Assembly: GCF_030284385.1 (NCBI RefSeq)
Contig: NZ_CP127221.1
Span: 1,116,001 to 1,180,000 of the forward strand
Origin: Altererythrobacter rubellus
GTDB lineage: Bacteria; Pseudomonadota; Alphaproteobacteria; Sphingomonadales; Sphingomonadaceae
Direction: 5' to 3'
Length of the DNA stretch: 64,000 nucleotides
The translations under genes were made by a program, and so were the position numbers. The notes beneath the pieces are model-generated. The model had not been told where the DNA came from. It made no database searches and saw nothing but the letters and a program-made list of their open reading frames with translations. This document shows positions 29,447 through 37,675 of the stretch, piece after piece; the stretch's first letter is position 1, and the number at the start of each line of letters is the position of its first letter.

Positions 29447-30055
29447 TTAGCGCCCCGTAGCGGCCATCAGCGCGGCCAGGCCTTCGCTCTCTTCGCTGGT
29501 GAGCTCGAGCGGGGCGCCACAGCGCGGATCGGTCTTCTGAAGTGCGCGGATCATCGCGTCATTGATCGGGATCGGGTCACAGCCATTGTCCGTGCTGCAG
29601 ATCATGTCGAACTCGGGCCGCGCCTTCTCATGGCATTCCAGGCAATTGCCGTCGAACCGGTTGACGACGTCGACATGTCCCCGCTTGCGGATCGCGGTGC
29701 CTTCAGGAGAAACTTCGAATTCGAAGAACTCCCAATCCTTGGTGTCCGCATTGAAACCTTTTGCGCGTTTGACCATCGCTTCGCCTGGAACAAGCTGGAC
29801 GACCGAACCAACCGGAAAGACGCCGCCGTCCTCGGACGACGCAACTGCAACGGTCGCTTCCAGGTCGCCATCAAGGTTGCCGACGAAGAAACGGTCAACC
29901 TGGGTCAGATCGCGGATGCAGCCGAAGCTGGCCGCTGTCATGTTCTCGGTCGCTGACGCCGCAGTGTCCGGCGCTTGCTCGGCCGGCTCTGCACAAGCCG
30001 AGAGTGTCAGCGCGATGGCGGATACGAAAGCGATGTTTGCGAAGTTGCGTGTCAT
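29447..30055 (-). CDS. Lipoprotein with a single CxxCH haem motif
   Basis: This 202-residue exported protein has lipobox LTLSAC at about residue 21. Near residue 140 it has CLECHEK, a CxxCH motif for covalent c-type haem, followed by CSTDNGCDP. The rest (GSVVQLVPGEAMVKRAKGF, DWEFFEFEVSPEGT) is beta-rich and resembles the cytochrome P460-like/uncharacterised cytochrome pattern in which a haem motif ends a beta domain. Only one haem site is seen; the axial Met is not obvious. The frame continues upstream, but ATG 30055 begins the lipoprotein signal and is preceded by GGGGGTGG. Confidence 0.75.
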   Translation of the reverse strand: MTRNFANIAFVSAIALTLSACAEPAEQAPDTAASATENMTAASFGCIRDLTQVDRFFVGNLDGDLEATVAVASSEDGGVFPVGSVVQLVPGEAMVKRAKGFNADTKDWEFFEFEVSPEGTAIRKRGHVDVVNRFDGNCLECHEKARPEFDMICSTDNGCDPIPINDAMIRALQKTDPRCGAPLELTSEESEGLAALMAATGR

Positions 30056-30130
30056 GGAAACCACCCCCGGTTTGCGAGCCGGAGACTGGGGTGCTGGGGC
30101 GCTCAAGTCAAATGCGAAATTGGTGCAAGA

Positions 30131-30682
30131 TCAACTCGCCAACAGTTCTATACGTACTTCGCCCACTCCACGTCGGACCAGGCCGATTTCCTCTGCGGCG
30201 GCGCGGCTTAGGTCAATCACGCGATTAGGCGTGAAGGGACCGCGATCATTGATCCTGACGATAATGGATCGGCCGTTGCCGGTATTAGTGACAAGCACCA
30301 TGCTGCCAAAGGGAAGCGTCTTGTGCGCCGCAGTCATCGCCCGCATGTCAAATCGCTCTCCATTGGCAGTTCTTCGGCCGTGAAAGCGGCGCCCGTAGTA
30401 GGAAGCGTGACCGGTGCCGAGATCGCGTACGACATCACCGACGGCTGGCTCTTGTGGCGGTTCGATCTCAGAAATGTCGACGGCGTCGTAAGGATGGTCG
30501 TGCGGAGGGAGGGGGATGTCGAACTCGGAAAAGCCATCTTGGAAGCTCTGGTCTTCTTGCTGGGCTTCTGAATATCCGTCCTCGCCCGCATCCTGTCCTA
30601 CAACCGGCGGCGAAGCTATAGCGAGCAAGCTCACTATGAGGGCGCAGCAAATCCGCGCATGAAGATGGAAAGCCCTCTCCAT
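30131..30682 (-). CDS. rlpA: RlpA-like double-psi beta-barrel protein (septal lytic transglycosylase family)
   Basis: This 183-residue exported protein has a signal peptide in its first 30 residues ([18 protein letters not shown]), a Glu/Asp/Pro-rich spacer (about 31-85), then an RlpA domain: [46 protein letters not shown] with the conserved Asp, and [15 protein letters not shown]. There is no C-terminal SPOR domain, so it lacks the usual septal targeting module. RlpA proteins cleave glycan strands stripped of peptides. Start chosen at the ATG opening the signal peptide; the frame is open further upstream. Confidence 0.85.
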   Translation of the reverse strand: MERAFHLHARICCALIVSLLAIASPPVVGQDAGEDGYSEAQQEDQSFQDGFSEFDIPLPPHDHPYDAVDISEIEPPQEPAVGDVVRDLGTGHASYYGRRFHGRRTANGERFDMRAMTAAHKTLPFGSMVLVTNTGNGRSIIVRINDRGPFTPNRVIDLSRAAAEEIGLVRRGVGEVRIELLAS

Positions 30683-30824
30683 TCCGGAAGAATAGCCAAG
30701 CAGGGTAGCAATATGCAAATTTCCGCTGCGCAAGCCGGCGCTTGGGCGGCTGCATCGAGCGAAAGTTGTGCGAAATCTGCTTCCAGCTGCGTGCCCGGTA
30801 CGGGAAGAAGTCTGTACTCCAAGA

Positions 30825-31380
30825 ACCAAAAGCAAATGGGGCCGACATTGCTGCCGACCCCACTCTTACCGTCGCGTGGTCTTCTTGTCCGGCGAACCTT
30901 TCAAGAAGCGCTTGGCACTCGGTTTCTATCCCCTCCAACGGGTTGGAGGTTCTTTTCACCGACGCTCGCGTCGGCATCCGGTCTCGCCTTTCAACTCAGT
31001 CCTACCTGTCCGTGCCGAAGCCTTTTCAAGCGGTGCTGTGTCTTCCAACGCTACCGAGACCATTCCCCCTTCGCGATCACTTCCCTCAAACGGCTGGTTT
31101 CTGCCTCAGCTTCCACCTTCCTCGGTCCACAACCAGGTTCCTGGCCTATCCAGTGAATGTGCTTCGCGTTCTTCTCAGGCAACTGCACTTGCTTCCAGTT
31201 TGCACCTTCTGCATATCCAGTCTCGAAGTCCGCGTGGAAAAAATCCACTGCGTCGGTTTTTTGAGAAACTCTCGTGAAATCAACTCGTTGGAGCCAAATT
31301 TCCGGTTGGGTTTCTCTCCCTTCCGATGTTTCAAGACTGCGCCCTCGCAGTGAGTCGCGCAAGCTTTGCAACCCCGACTT
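30825..31380 (-). ncRNA. Candidate large structured RNA (unknown family)
   Basis: About 550 bases between rlpA and argG hold no convincing gene but many hairpins: ACTGCG/CGCAGT (31336-31351), CGC-GTGGA/TCCAC-GCG (31231-31252), CCAGG/CCTGG (31133-31144), CCGACGC/GCGTCGG (30959-30974) and CCTCCAAC/GTTGGAGG (30932-30949), plus a 7-bp long-range pair GGTCTCG (30980-30986) with CGAGACC (31055-31061). Reading the purine-rich minus strand, the block ends in a terminator-like stem at 30838-30861 followed by ATTTGCTTTT. All plus frames are open for hundreds of bases, but with poor codon bias. It does not look like RNase P RNA, tmRNA, SRP RNA or 6S RNA. It could instead be a long rlpA leader. Confidence 0.45.
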
Positions 31381-31421
31381 ATCCACTTTTCCTCAGATCA
31401 CCTGTGGACGCGCGTGGATAA
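31379..31421 (+). promoter_or_regulatory. Cluster of DnaA-box-like sites
   Basis: TTATCCACT (31379-31387) and, on the other strand, TTATCCACG (31413-31421) each match the DnaA box TTATCCACA at 8 of 9 positions, with a weaker third site (TGTGGACGC, 31403-31411). They lie in inverted orientation just past the argG stop and at the 5' edge of the candidate RNA. Binding is unproven. Confidence 0.4.
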
Positions 31422-31452
31422 CTCAACCATTCGTCGAAAATGTGTGTTAGCC

Positions 31453-32670
31453 TCAGGCGTGATCGCGTTTCGCAAGCAACTTGAGCCGTAAAGCGTTCAG
31501 CTTGATGAAGCCTTCAGCGTCTTTTTGATCGTAAGCGCCGGCATCGTCTTCGAAAGTGACGTGCGATTCGGAGTAGAGCGAGTTCGCGCTCTTACGTCCA
31601 ACTACGCCTGCAACACCTTTGTAGAGCTTCAGGCGAACCCTACCGCTGACTTTCTCCTGACTGTGGTCAATCGCCGCCTGCAGCATTTCGCGTTCAGGGG
31701 CGAACCAGAACCCGTTGTAGATCAGCTCTGCATATTTGGGCATCAGCTCATCCTTGAGATGGGCTGCCCCGCGATCAAGCGTGATCTGCTCGATCCCGCG
31801 ATGTGCGCGGGCATAAATCTCGCCGCCCGGAGTTTCATACATGCCGCGCGACTTCATCCCGACGAAACGGTTCTCGACCAGATCGAGCCGGCCAATGCCG
31901 TGCTTGCGACCTAGATCATTCAGCGCGGTCAGCAGCTCGGCAGGCGACATCGCTTCACCGTTTAGCGCCACTCCATCGCCGCGTTCGAAATCGATGGTGA
32001 TATATTCGGGTGTATCCGGCGCGCCCTCAGGGTTGTCGGTGCGCGAATAGACATAATCCGGCGTCTCTTCCCACGGGTCTTCCAGGACTTTGCCCTCAGA
32101 CGAGGTGTGGAGCAGGTTCGCATCGGTCGAGAACGGGCTCTCACCGCGCTTGTCTTTAGGCACGACGATCTGGTGCTTCTCCGCCCATTCGATCAGCGCG
32201 GTCCGGCTGGTCAGGTCCCACTCGCGCCAAGGCGCAATGACTTTGATGTCGGGGTCAAGCGCATATGCGCTCAGCTCGAAACGAACCTGATCATTGCCTT
32301 TGCCGGTTGCACCATGCGCTATCGCATCAGCGCCTGTCTCATGCGCAATTTCGACCAATCGTTTAGAGATCAGAGGTCGCGCAATGGAGGTGCCCAGCAG
32401 ATAGTCGCCTTCATAGCGTGCATTGGCGCGCATCATCGGGAATACGAAATCGCGAACGAATTCCTCGCGCAGATCTTCGATATAGATGTGCTTGTCCGGA
32501 ATGCCCATCGCACGCGCCTTGGTACGGGCAGGCTCGATCTCTTCACCTTGGCCGAGGTCGGCGGTGAATGTCACCACTTCGCAGCCGCGCTCTACCTCTA
32601 GCCATTTCGCGATGACCGAGGTGTCGAGACCTCCGGAATAGGCGAGAACAACACGTTTGATATCTGGCAT
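31453..32670 (-). CDS. argG: Argininosuccinate synthase
   Basis: This 405-residue enzyme joins citrulline and aspartate using ATP, the penultimate arginine step. The ATP-binding PP-loop [10 protein letters not shown] is at residues 9-18, with further family blocks [18 protein letters not shown] and [12 protein letters not shown]. The frame is open for 37 more codons upstream, but ATG 32670 ([14 protein letters not shown]) gives the standard length and has AGAGG ten bases upstream. argH, the next enzyme, lies 17 kb away, so the pathway is not clustered. Confidence 0.97.
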   Translation of the reverse strand: MPDIKRVVLAYSGGLDTSVIAKWLEVERGCEVVTFTADLGQGEEIEPARTKARAMGIPDKHIYIEDLREEFVRDFVFPMMRANARYEGDYLLGTSIARPLISKRLVEIAHETGADAIAHGATGKGNDQVRFELSAYALDPDIKVIAPWREWDLTSRTALIEWAEKHQIVVPKDKRGESPFSTDANLLHTSSEGKVLEDPWEETPDYVYSRTDNPEGAPDTPEYITIDFERGDGVALNGEAMSPAELLTALNDLGRKHGIGRLDLVENRFVGMKSRGMYETPGGEIYARAHRGIEQITLDRGAAHLKDELMPKYAELIYNGFWFAPEREMLQAAIDHSQEKVSGRVRLKLYKGVAGVVGRKSANSLYSESHVTFEDDAGAYDQKDAEGFIKLNALRLKLLAKRDHA

Positions 32671-32835
32671 TCTTGGAAACCTCTTTTCAATCGCCGCGCG
32701 GCTAGCAGGAGCAAGGGGAAGGGGCAATGAAGAAGCGTGTTGCAAGGGTGTAGTCGAGCTTCGTGCGCTGCGAAAAATCATGGGAAATGAGTTAGAAGGT
32801 ACTATCTAACGACTTCAGAGGCGGGAGAAGCAGTG

Positions 32836-33489
32836 ATGGCTAGTATGTGGGTAAACGCGCGCGAAATGGCGCAAATGGCGCCGCCAGAGCGCAATCGCTG
32901 GGTCGACTTCCTGCGCGCGCTGTCAATCCTGGCGGTGGTTTTCGGGCACTGGCTGGTTGCCGCTCCCTACATCGATTCTAGCGGAGCGGTGCAGGGTGGG
33001 CATTTGTTGGGAATCTTGTCGTGGAGCCAATGGCTGACATGAGGCTTTCAGGTCATGCCGATTTTCTTCCTCGAGGGTGGCTATTCCAACGGGGTCAGCT
33101 GGCGCGCGCAATTGCGCAAGGCGGAGGCTGGGCAAACGGGTGTTTATCGAGACTGGTTCGCGAGCCGCGTGCAGCGGTTGATTACCCCGGTCTTTCCGGT
33201 GCTGTTGCTGTGGGCAGTGCTCGCCTTCGGGATGACCATAGCGGGGATGGACCGAGCCAATGTGGCAATGGCAACCCAGCTCGCGCTGGTGCCAGTGTGG
33301 TTTCTGGCGGTCTATCTGCTGGTGGCAGCTATTACGCCGCTAAGCCTGAAATTGTTCCTCGGGTCTTTCCGCAATCACAATGGATTCCACGAGGATGTGA
33401 CGGTGGGCATTGGCCAGTGGCTGGCCGCCGAAATGAAACCGAAATGGCTGCGTATCGGCGGCTATCGGTATCCGCGCGGAGGCATTTAG
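32836..33489 (+). pseudogene. Chimeric pseudogene: acyltransferase-3 5' part joined to queF 3' part
   Basis: The frame opens like an acyltransferase-3 family membrane enzyme (RNRWVDFLRALSILAVVFGHW), meets TGA at 33040-33042 where relatives read Trp (SQWLT[14 protein letters not shown]), and continues in frame with [15 protein letters not shown] and hydrophobic helices. At about 33343-33354 (SLKL) it switches to the C-terminus of NADPH-dependent preQ0 reductase: [13 protein letters not shown], then [15 protein letters not shown], ending at TAG where QueF continues. So two genes were fused by deletion through a short shared SLKL-coding stretch. Neither product can work: the QueF catalytic Cys region is absent and the acyltransferase is truncated. 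Confidence 0.8.
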
Positions 33490-33653
33490 CCGGATGTGCG
33501 GCTATCGGCAGTGGCGCTGGTACCTCGCGAGGTCTTCGTAAAGATCAACGGAGAGAGACATTTTGAGACATCGGTGTTTAATTACCAGGCTGGACTTAAA
33601 AATCTAGTAACAATAAATATTTCTGCCAGACTGAAATAGCTTGGAAAACACTG

Positions 33654-34178
33654 TCAGTATTCAAATTGGCCAGCGGGACAGCGGTACATGGTCCACTGAT
33701 CTTCACCATAAGTATTGTCGTAATAGGTCAGTTTATTGGGATCGTCACTCAATTCAACTATAAGGTCCAAATAGAGGTCCTCTCCTTCGGCTCCGCATTC
33801 CAAGGTTCCATCAAAACCCAGCTCTGTAACTTTATCGTCAGGGACAGCGCAGCCCCACTCGTACCCACTCCAGTACCAGTTGCCTTCTCCAGAGTATTCT
33901 TCGTATTTGAAAAATATGGATGTGTCAGATTGCATTTGATTTTTAGAGCATTGCTCTAGATTGCTATTCCACTCACCGGTCAGACGCTGCCGAATATCGT
34001 TAGGTGAGGCTTCTGTAGAACCTTGTGGGGCTTTTTGTTCCTGCTGGGCAGTCTTGGGATTACCAGTCTTTTTCTCAATAACTGTTTTGAGCCTATCGAA
34101 AATGCTGGTCTGTGCCTGAAGTGCTCCAAGGCCACCAAAAGCCGATAGTGCGGCCAAGATTACGAAAGATTTGCGCAT
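33654..34178 (-). CDS. AT-rich secreted protein of unknown function
   Basis: This 174-residue protein has a signal peptide (MRKSFVILAALSAFGGLGALQA), a polar linker rich in Lys/Gln/Pro, then a compact domain with five cysteines and many aromatic/acidic residues (GEWNSNLEQCSKNQ, GYEWGCAVPDDK, GTLECGAEGED, ending MYRCPAGQFEY). No family was recognised. Base composition is visibly more AT-rich than its neighbours, and it sits between tRNA-Thr and a broken gene pair, which suggests recent acquisition. Confidence 0.65.
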   Translation of the reverse strand: MRKSFVILAALSAFGGLGALQAQTSIFDRLKTVIEKKTGNPKTAQQEQKAPQGSTEASPNDIRQRLTGEWNSNLEQCSKNQMQSDTSIFFKYEEYSGEGNWYWSGYEWGCAVPDDKVTELGFDGTLECGAEGEDLYLDLIVELSDDPNKLTYYDNTYGEDQWTMYRCPAGQFEY

Positions 34179-34333
34179 AAATTCTCACCAAAGGTTCTCT
34201 GCAAATAACTAGCTTCTCCAGAAAGCGACACCTTGAAAGTTTCAGCAATGATATCAAGGGCGGTTGAGAGAGTTAGTGTCCGCCGCAGAGTAGCGCGGAA
34301 AGGGTGAATGGCAACCGGTTTTGTTTCCCGTCG

Positions 34334-34356
34334 TTTGTTACCCCATTTGTTACCCC
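34334..34356 (+). repeat. Tandem 12-mer near tRNA-Thr
   Basis: TTTGTTACCCC occurs twice, at 34334-34344 and 34346-34356, separated by one A. It lies 60 bases past the tRNA 3' end, where attachment-site debris or an integrase 5' end is often found. No integrase reading frame remains. Confidence 0.4.
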
Positions 34357-34413
34357 GCGGGGAAAAATCAGCTGAGACGCGGACCAAAAAGACCGTTAAG
34401 TTATTGAAAGGTA

Positions 34414-34489
34414 TGGTGCCGGCTGCAAGATTCGAACTCGCGGCCTGATGATTACAAATCAACTGCTCTACCAACTGAGCTAAGCCGGC
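34414..34489 (-). tRNA. tRNA-Thr (anticodon UGU)
   Basis: Reading the minus strand, acceptor GCCGGCT pairs with AGCCGGC, the D arm GCTC-AGTTGGTA-GAGC follows, the anticodon loop is TTTGTAA (anticodon TGT, Thr ACA codons), and the T arm contains GTTCGAATC. The discriminator A and the CCA end are encoded (34414-34416). One T-T mismatch is present in the anticodon stem. Confidence 0.96.
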
Positions 34490-34601
34490 ACTTTTCTGTT
34501 CGCCGTTTGCCTGCCAACACCTGGCAATCCGAAACGGAAGCGGTCCCCTAGGCGAAAGTTATTCGGGCCTCAAGTGGGAACTGACATAGCATAGAAAAAT
34601 T

Positions 34602-35486
34602 CTAAAGAGCACCAAAGGTCCACCCTTCGGTGCGCGCAATTTCCGGTGTTAAGCCCTTTGGGGCCCAATAGGCTGGATCCGGGCCGATCTTGCGGAGCCA
34701 CGCCGCGGTCACCAGAGCGTCCGAAGAATGGTCGTCGATAGGGCCGGTTCCGGCCACAGGAGGCGAGCCCAATTGCGCGAGTGCCACGTTCAAATCTTCG
34801 AAACTGCGAAGTTTGGTCCTGGCGCCGCCGATACCTCCGCCCCGCGCAGCGATAGATGTGTACATCTCGACAACAACAGGGCCGCTATCGGGCAGCGGAT
34901 CGATCGGCCAGACCGCGACGGCATCGCGCAATTGGTGCAGCATTCGCATGCCGGTCAGAGATGATTTGCCGACCTGCGCGGCGCCAACAAGGTTGAAATT
35001 GCTGACCGGGCGCACACCTTGCTCGCGCTGAGCCAGTTCGGCGCATCGAAAGCGACCTTGCCTAGTGGGAGCGTCGGCCAAGTGAAAATGCTGTCCGAGA
35101 TGTTCTTTGGAATGGCGGAAATATTCGCTTAGTTGAGGATGCGAGACAAAACTGCCGCACTCCAAATTCGGGTCATCAGAGCAAACCTGGTCGATCAGCG
35201 CCCAAAGCGATTTTGCATCCTTGGGGCTGTCATTCCAATGCGGAAAGAATGCGCCTGCGTCCTGAAACGGAAGCGAAATGCCTAAATCCATCCCTACCAG
35301 TGTGTCGCGCGGAATATCATCGCGCAGGATGGCGAGCACTTCTTTGCGCGCCCAGCCTCCTCTTGGTGGCTCAACCAGCACCGGCGCACTGCCCGTGCCT
35401 TCTGCCAGTGACAGGGCAATACCCTTCTGTCGCGCGCCTTTCGCGCCCGACCAGTCAATCGCGAGATAATGTGTGAAGTCACGCAT
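34602..35486 (-). CDS. Predicted RNase H-like fold protein (DUF429-like)
   Basis: This 294-residue soluble protein starts with YLAIDWSGAKGARQKGIALS, has DTLVGMDLGISLPF near residue 62, and ends with DDHSSDALVTAAWLRKIG. The three acidic clusters on a beta strand, a second strand and a C-terminal helix fit the RNase H-like layout predicted for DUF429 proteins. A nuclease role is inferred only. Its ATG overlaps the rarA stop by eight bases (ATGCGTGA), so it is translationally coupled to rarA, a replication-fork protein, which favours a nucleic-acid role. Confidence 0.7.
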   Translation of the reverse strand: MRDFTHYLAIDWSGAKGARQKGIALSLAEGTGSAPVLVEPPRGGWARKEVLAILRDDIPRDTLVGMDLGISLPFQDAGAFFPHWNDSPKDAKSLWALIDQVCSDDPNLECGSFVSHPQLSEYFRHSKEHLGQHFHLADAPTRQGRFRCAELAQREQGVRPVSNFNLVGAAQVGKSSLTGMRMLHQLRDAVAVWPIDPLPDSGPVVVEMYTSIAARGGGIGGARTKLRSFEDLNVALAQLGSPPVAGTGPIDDHSSDALVTAAWLRKIGPDPAYWAPKGLTPEIARTEGWTFGAL

Positions 35487-36804
35487 CTTTGCGTTCGGCT
35501 CGCAGCTTTTCCCAATAGGCGATCCGCTCTTTCACCTTGCGCTCAAAGCCGCGCTCTACCGGCGTGTAATAAGTCTGAGGCTCCATCTCTTTCGGCCAGT
35601 AATTGTCGCCAGAGAAGCCTTCTTCGGTATCGTGATCATAGGCATAGCCTTTGCCATAGCCGACATCCTTCATCAGCTTTGTCGGAGCATTCAGGATGTT
35701 CTGGGGCGGCAGCAGACTGCCGGTTTCCCTCGCGCTCTTCCAAGCTGATTTCTGGGCAGCATAGGCAGTATTCGATTTGGGGGCGGTCGCCAGATAGAGG
35801 CAGGCCTGCACAATCGCGAGCTCGCCTTCGGGTGAGCCAAGAAATTCATACGCATCCTTGGCAGCGAGGCACTGAATGAGGGCTTGAGGGTCGGCCAGCC
35901 CGACATCTTCGCTCGCAAAGCGTACCAGTCGGCGCAATACGTAGAGCGGCTCTTCACCGGCCACTAACATTCGCGCCATGTAATATAGTGCGGCCTGTGG
36001 ATCGCTGCCCCGAAGCGACTTATGCAGCGCCGAGATCAGATTGTAGTGTCCGTCGCGATCCTTGTCATAGACAGACACTCGCCGCTGCAGGAAGGTGCCA
36101 AGCCCGGCGGGATCGAGCGGGGTATTGATCTGCGCATTATAAAGCGTTTCGGCCTGATTGAGCAGAAACCGCCCGTCACCGTCGGCGCTGCCAATCAGGG
36201 CGTCACGCGCGGCATCATCAAGGGGGAGGGGGCCTTCCAGCTCTTCCGCGCGCGCAAGCAGTTTTTCCAGAGCAGCCGCGTCCAGGCGATTGAGGATCAG
36301 AACCTGCGCACGGCTAAGCAGAGCTGCGTTGAGTTCAAAGCTCGGATTTTCGGTTGTTGCGCCGACCAGCGTCACCGTTCCGCGCTCGACAAAGGGAAGG
36401 AAACCGTCCTGCTGCGCGCGGTTGAAGCGATGGATCTCGTCCACGAACAACAGTGTTTTTTGGCCAACGCCCGCCATCTTGTCCGCTTCGGCAAAGGCTT
36501 TCTTGAGGTCCGCCACCCCTGAAAAAACCGCGCTTACAGAGATAAACCGCATGCCCACTGCATCCGCCAGCAGACGCGCAGTGCTGGTCTTGCCCGTGCC
36601 AGGCGGCCCCCACAACACCATGCTCGACAGCTTGCCTGCCGCGACCATGCGGCCGATTGCCCCTTGCGGTCCGGTCAGATGTTCCTGCCCGATGACTTCG
36701 TCCAATGTCCGTGGGCGCAAGCGGTCGGCCAGCGGTGCGTCCTCACGCGGAGCGGCGCTGGCTTTTGCTTGCTGTGAAGGGTCATTGCCAAACAGATCTG
36801 CCAT
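35479..36804 (-). CDS. rarA: Replication-associated recombination ATPase RarA/MgsA
   Basis: This 441-residue AAA+ ATPase is related to clamp loaders and acts at stalled forks. Walker A GPPGTGKTS is at residues 66-74, Walker B/sensor in FVDEIHRFNRAQQDGFLP, and sensor 1 in GATTENPSFELN. The C-terminal tetramerisation part includes SALHKSLRGSDPQAALYY and RRLVRFASEDVGLADP, specific to the RarA/WRNIP1 family. Length is standard. It leads a two-gene unit with the RNase H-like gene. Confidence 0.95.
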   Translation of the reverse strand: MADLFGNDPSQQAKASAAPREDAPLADRLRPRTLDEVIGQEHLTGPQGAIGRMVAAGKLSSMVLWGPPGTGKTSTARLLADAVGMRFISVSAVFSGVADLKKAFAEADKMAGVGQKTLLFVDEIHRFNRAQQDGFLPFVERGTVTLVGATTENPSFELNAALLSRAQVLILNRLDAAALEKLLARAEELEGPLPLDDAARDALIGSADGDGRFLLNQAETLYNAQINTPLDPAGLGTFLQRRVSVYDKDRDGHYNLISALHKSLRGSDPQAALYYMARMLVAGEEPLYVLRRLVRFASEDVGLADPQALIQCLAAKDAYEFLGSPEGELAIVQACLYLATAPKSNTAYAAQKSAWKSARETGSLLPPQNILNAPTKLMKDVGYGKGYAYDHDTEEGFSGDNYWPKEMEPQTYYTPVERGFERKVKERIAYWEKLRAERKDA

Positions 36805-36872
36805 TGGTCGAGTGCCATAAGCCGTTCATCGCTCAAAGCCAAAGTCCTCTTGCAAAACGGCCTCTAAGATAC

Positions 36873-36892
36873 ATCTTTGAGCTATCAAAGAT
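36873..36892 (+). promoter_or_regulatory. Palindromic operator candidate for the PadR regulator
   Basis: ATCTTTGA-GCTA-TCAAAGAT is a perfect 8-bp inverted repeat, flanked by AAGATAC on the left so that AAGATACATCTT forms a second, smaller palindrome. It ends five bases before the AGGAG site (36897-36901) of the padR-type gene, the expected place for autorepression. Confidence 0.6.
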
Positions 36893-36909
36893 ACTCAGGA
36901 GTTAAATGA

Positions 36910-37569
36910 ATGACTTGGAATAGATCTGGGCGCGGTGGTTGGAGCAATCTGGGGCCGATGATCGCAATGGCAATGGCTTCCGCCGCAAATGAGTGGGAAG
37001 ACGAGTTCAAAAGCTCACGTCACCGCCGCAAGTCGCGCGATTGGCAAGACGGTGCGCGCCGCAACAAACGTCGAGGGCGGATGTTCGGCACAGGAGAGCT
37101 ACGCTTGGCCTTGCTGGCGCTCATCAACGAAGAGCCGCGTCACGGCTATGAGCTGATCAAAGCGATCGAAGAGATGACCGGAGGTGCTTATGCGCCAAGT
37201 CCTGGCGCAGTCTACCCGACGCTGCAAATGCTGGAAGAAGAAGGCCAGATCAAACAGTCCAAGCCCAAGAAGAAGGGCAAGCCTGCTGATGAGGAAACGA
37301 GCGGCAAGAAGCCTTTCGAAGTTACAACATCGGGTGCGGCTGAACTCGAAGACCGTGCAGATGAAGTCGAGGAATTGATGGGCCGCATCAATGAACACGG
37401 CGATCGCGCAGAGAAGGTGAAAGAAAAATCACCTGACCTGTTTCGCGCAATGGGGAATCTTGCCTCTGTACTGAAAAATCGCGCAAGGGCCGGCAAGCTC
37501 GACAAGGATACGGTTGATCAGATCGTTGATATTATTGATGAAGTTGCCAAGCGCATCGAGCGGATGTGA
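36910..37569 (+). CDS. PadR family transcriptional regulator
   Basis: This 219-residue regulator starts with about 55 basic and Gly/Ser-rich residues (SRHRRKSRDWQDGARRNKRRGR). The winged-helix PadR domain (about 58-140) follows: LRLALLALINEEPRHGYELIKAIEEMT, then SPGAVYPTLQMLEEEGQI, the recognition helix and wing. The C-terminal half is a long acidic/basic coiled coil for dimerisation. The ATG is fixed by AGGAG eight bases upstream. The 4-TM protein gene downstream and this gene itself are possible targets. Confidence 0.88.
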   Translation: MTWNRSGRGGWSNLGPMIAMAMASAANEWEDEFKSSRHRRKSRDWQDGARRNKRRGRMFGTGELRLALLALINEEPRHGYELIKAIEEMTGGAYAPSPGAVYPTLQMLEEEGQIKQSKPKKKGKPADEETSGKKPFEVTTSGAAELEDRADEVEELMGRINEHGDRAEKVKEKSPDLFRAMGNLASVLKNRARAGKLDKDTVDQIVDIIDEVAKRIERM

Positions 37570-37675
37570 TCGGCTTGCGTAGGCAATGGCTTAACGCATT
37601 TGCCATCGCGCCAAGCGCGCAATAATCTTTCCTTCATCGATCCGGCACCAGACCGGACTGGAGGGGAGAATTTTC

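Noticed and set aside
29400-29450. A 16-codon frame (MKLFDWKNSRGAGGGG) directly after the split membrane gene
   Set aside because: It is very short, has no ribosome-binding site of its own, and the Gly run simply reflects GC-rich sequence.
30659-31353. Three overlapping plus-strand frames of 165-203 codons between rlpA and argG
   Set aside because: All three frames are open because the strand is pyrimidine-rich and short of stops; codon use is poor, and the stretch is better explained as structured non-coding sequence.
34160-34474. Minus-strand frame running out of tRNA-Thr
   Set aside because: Its first 20 codons are the tRNA itself and the rest shows no integrase or other motif.
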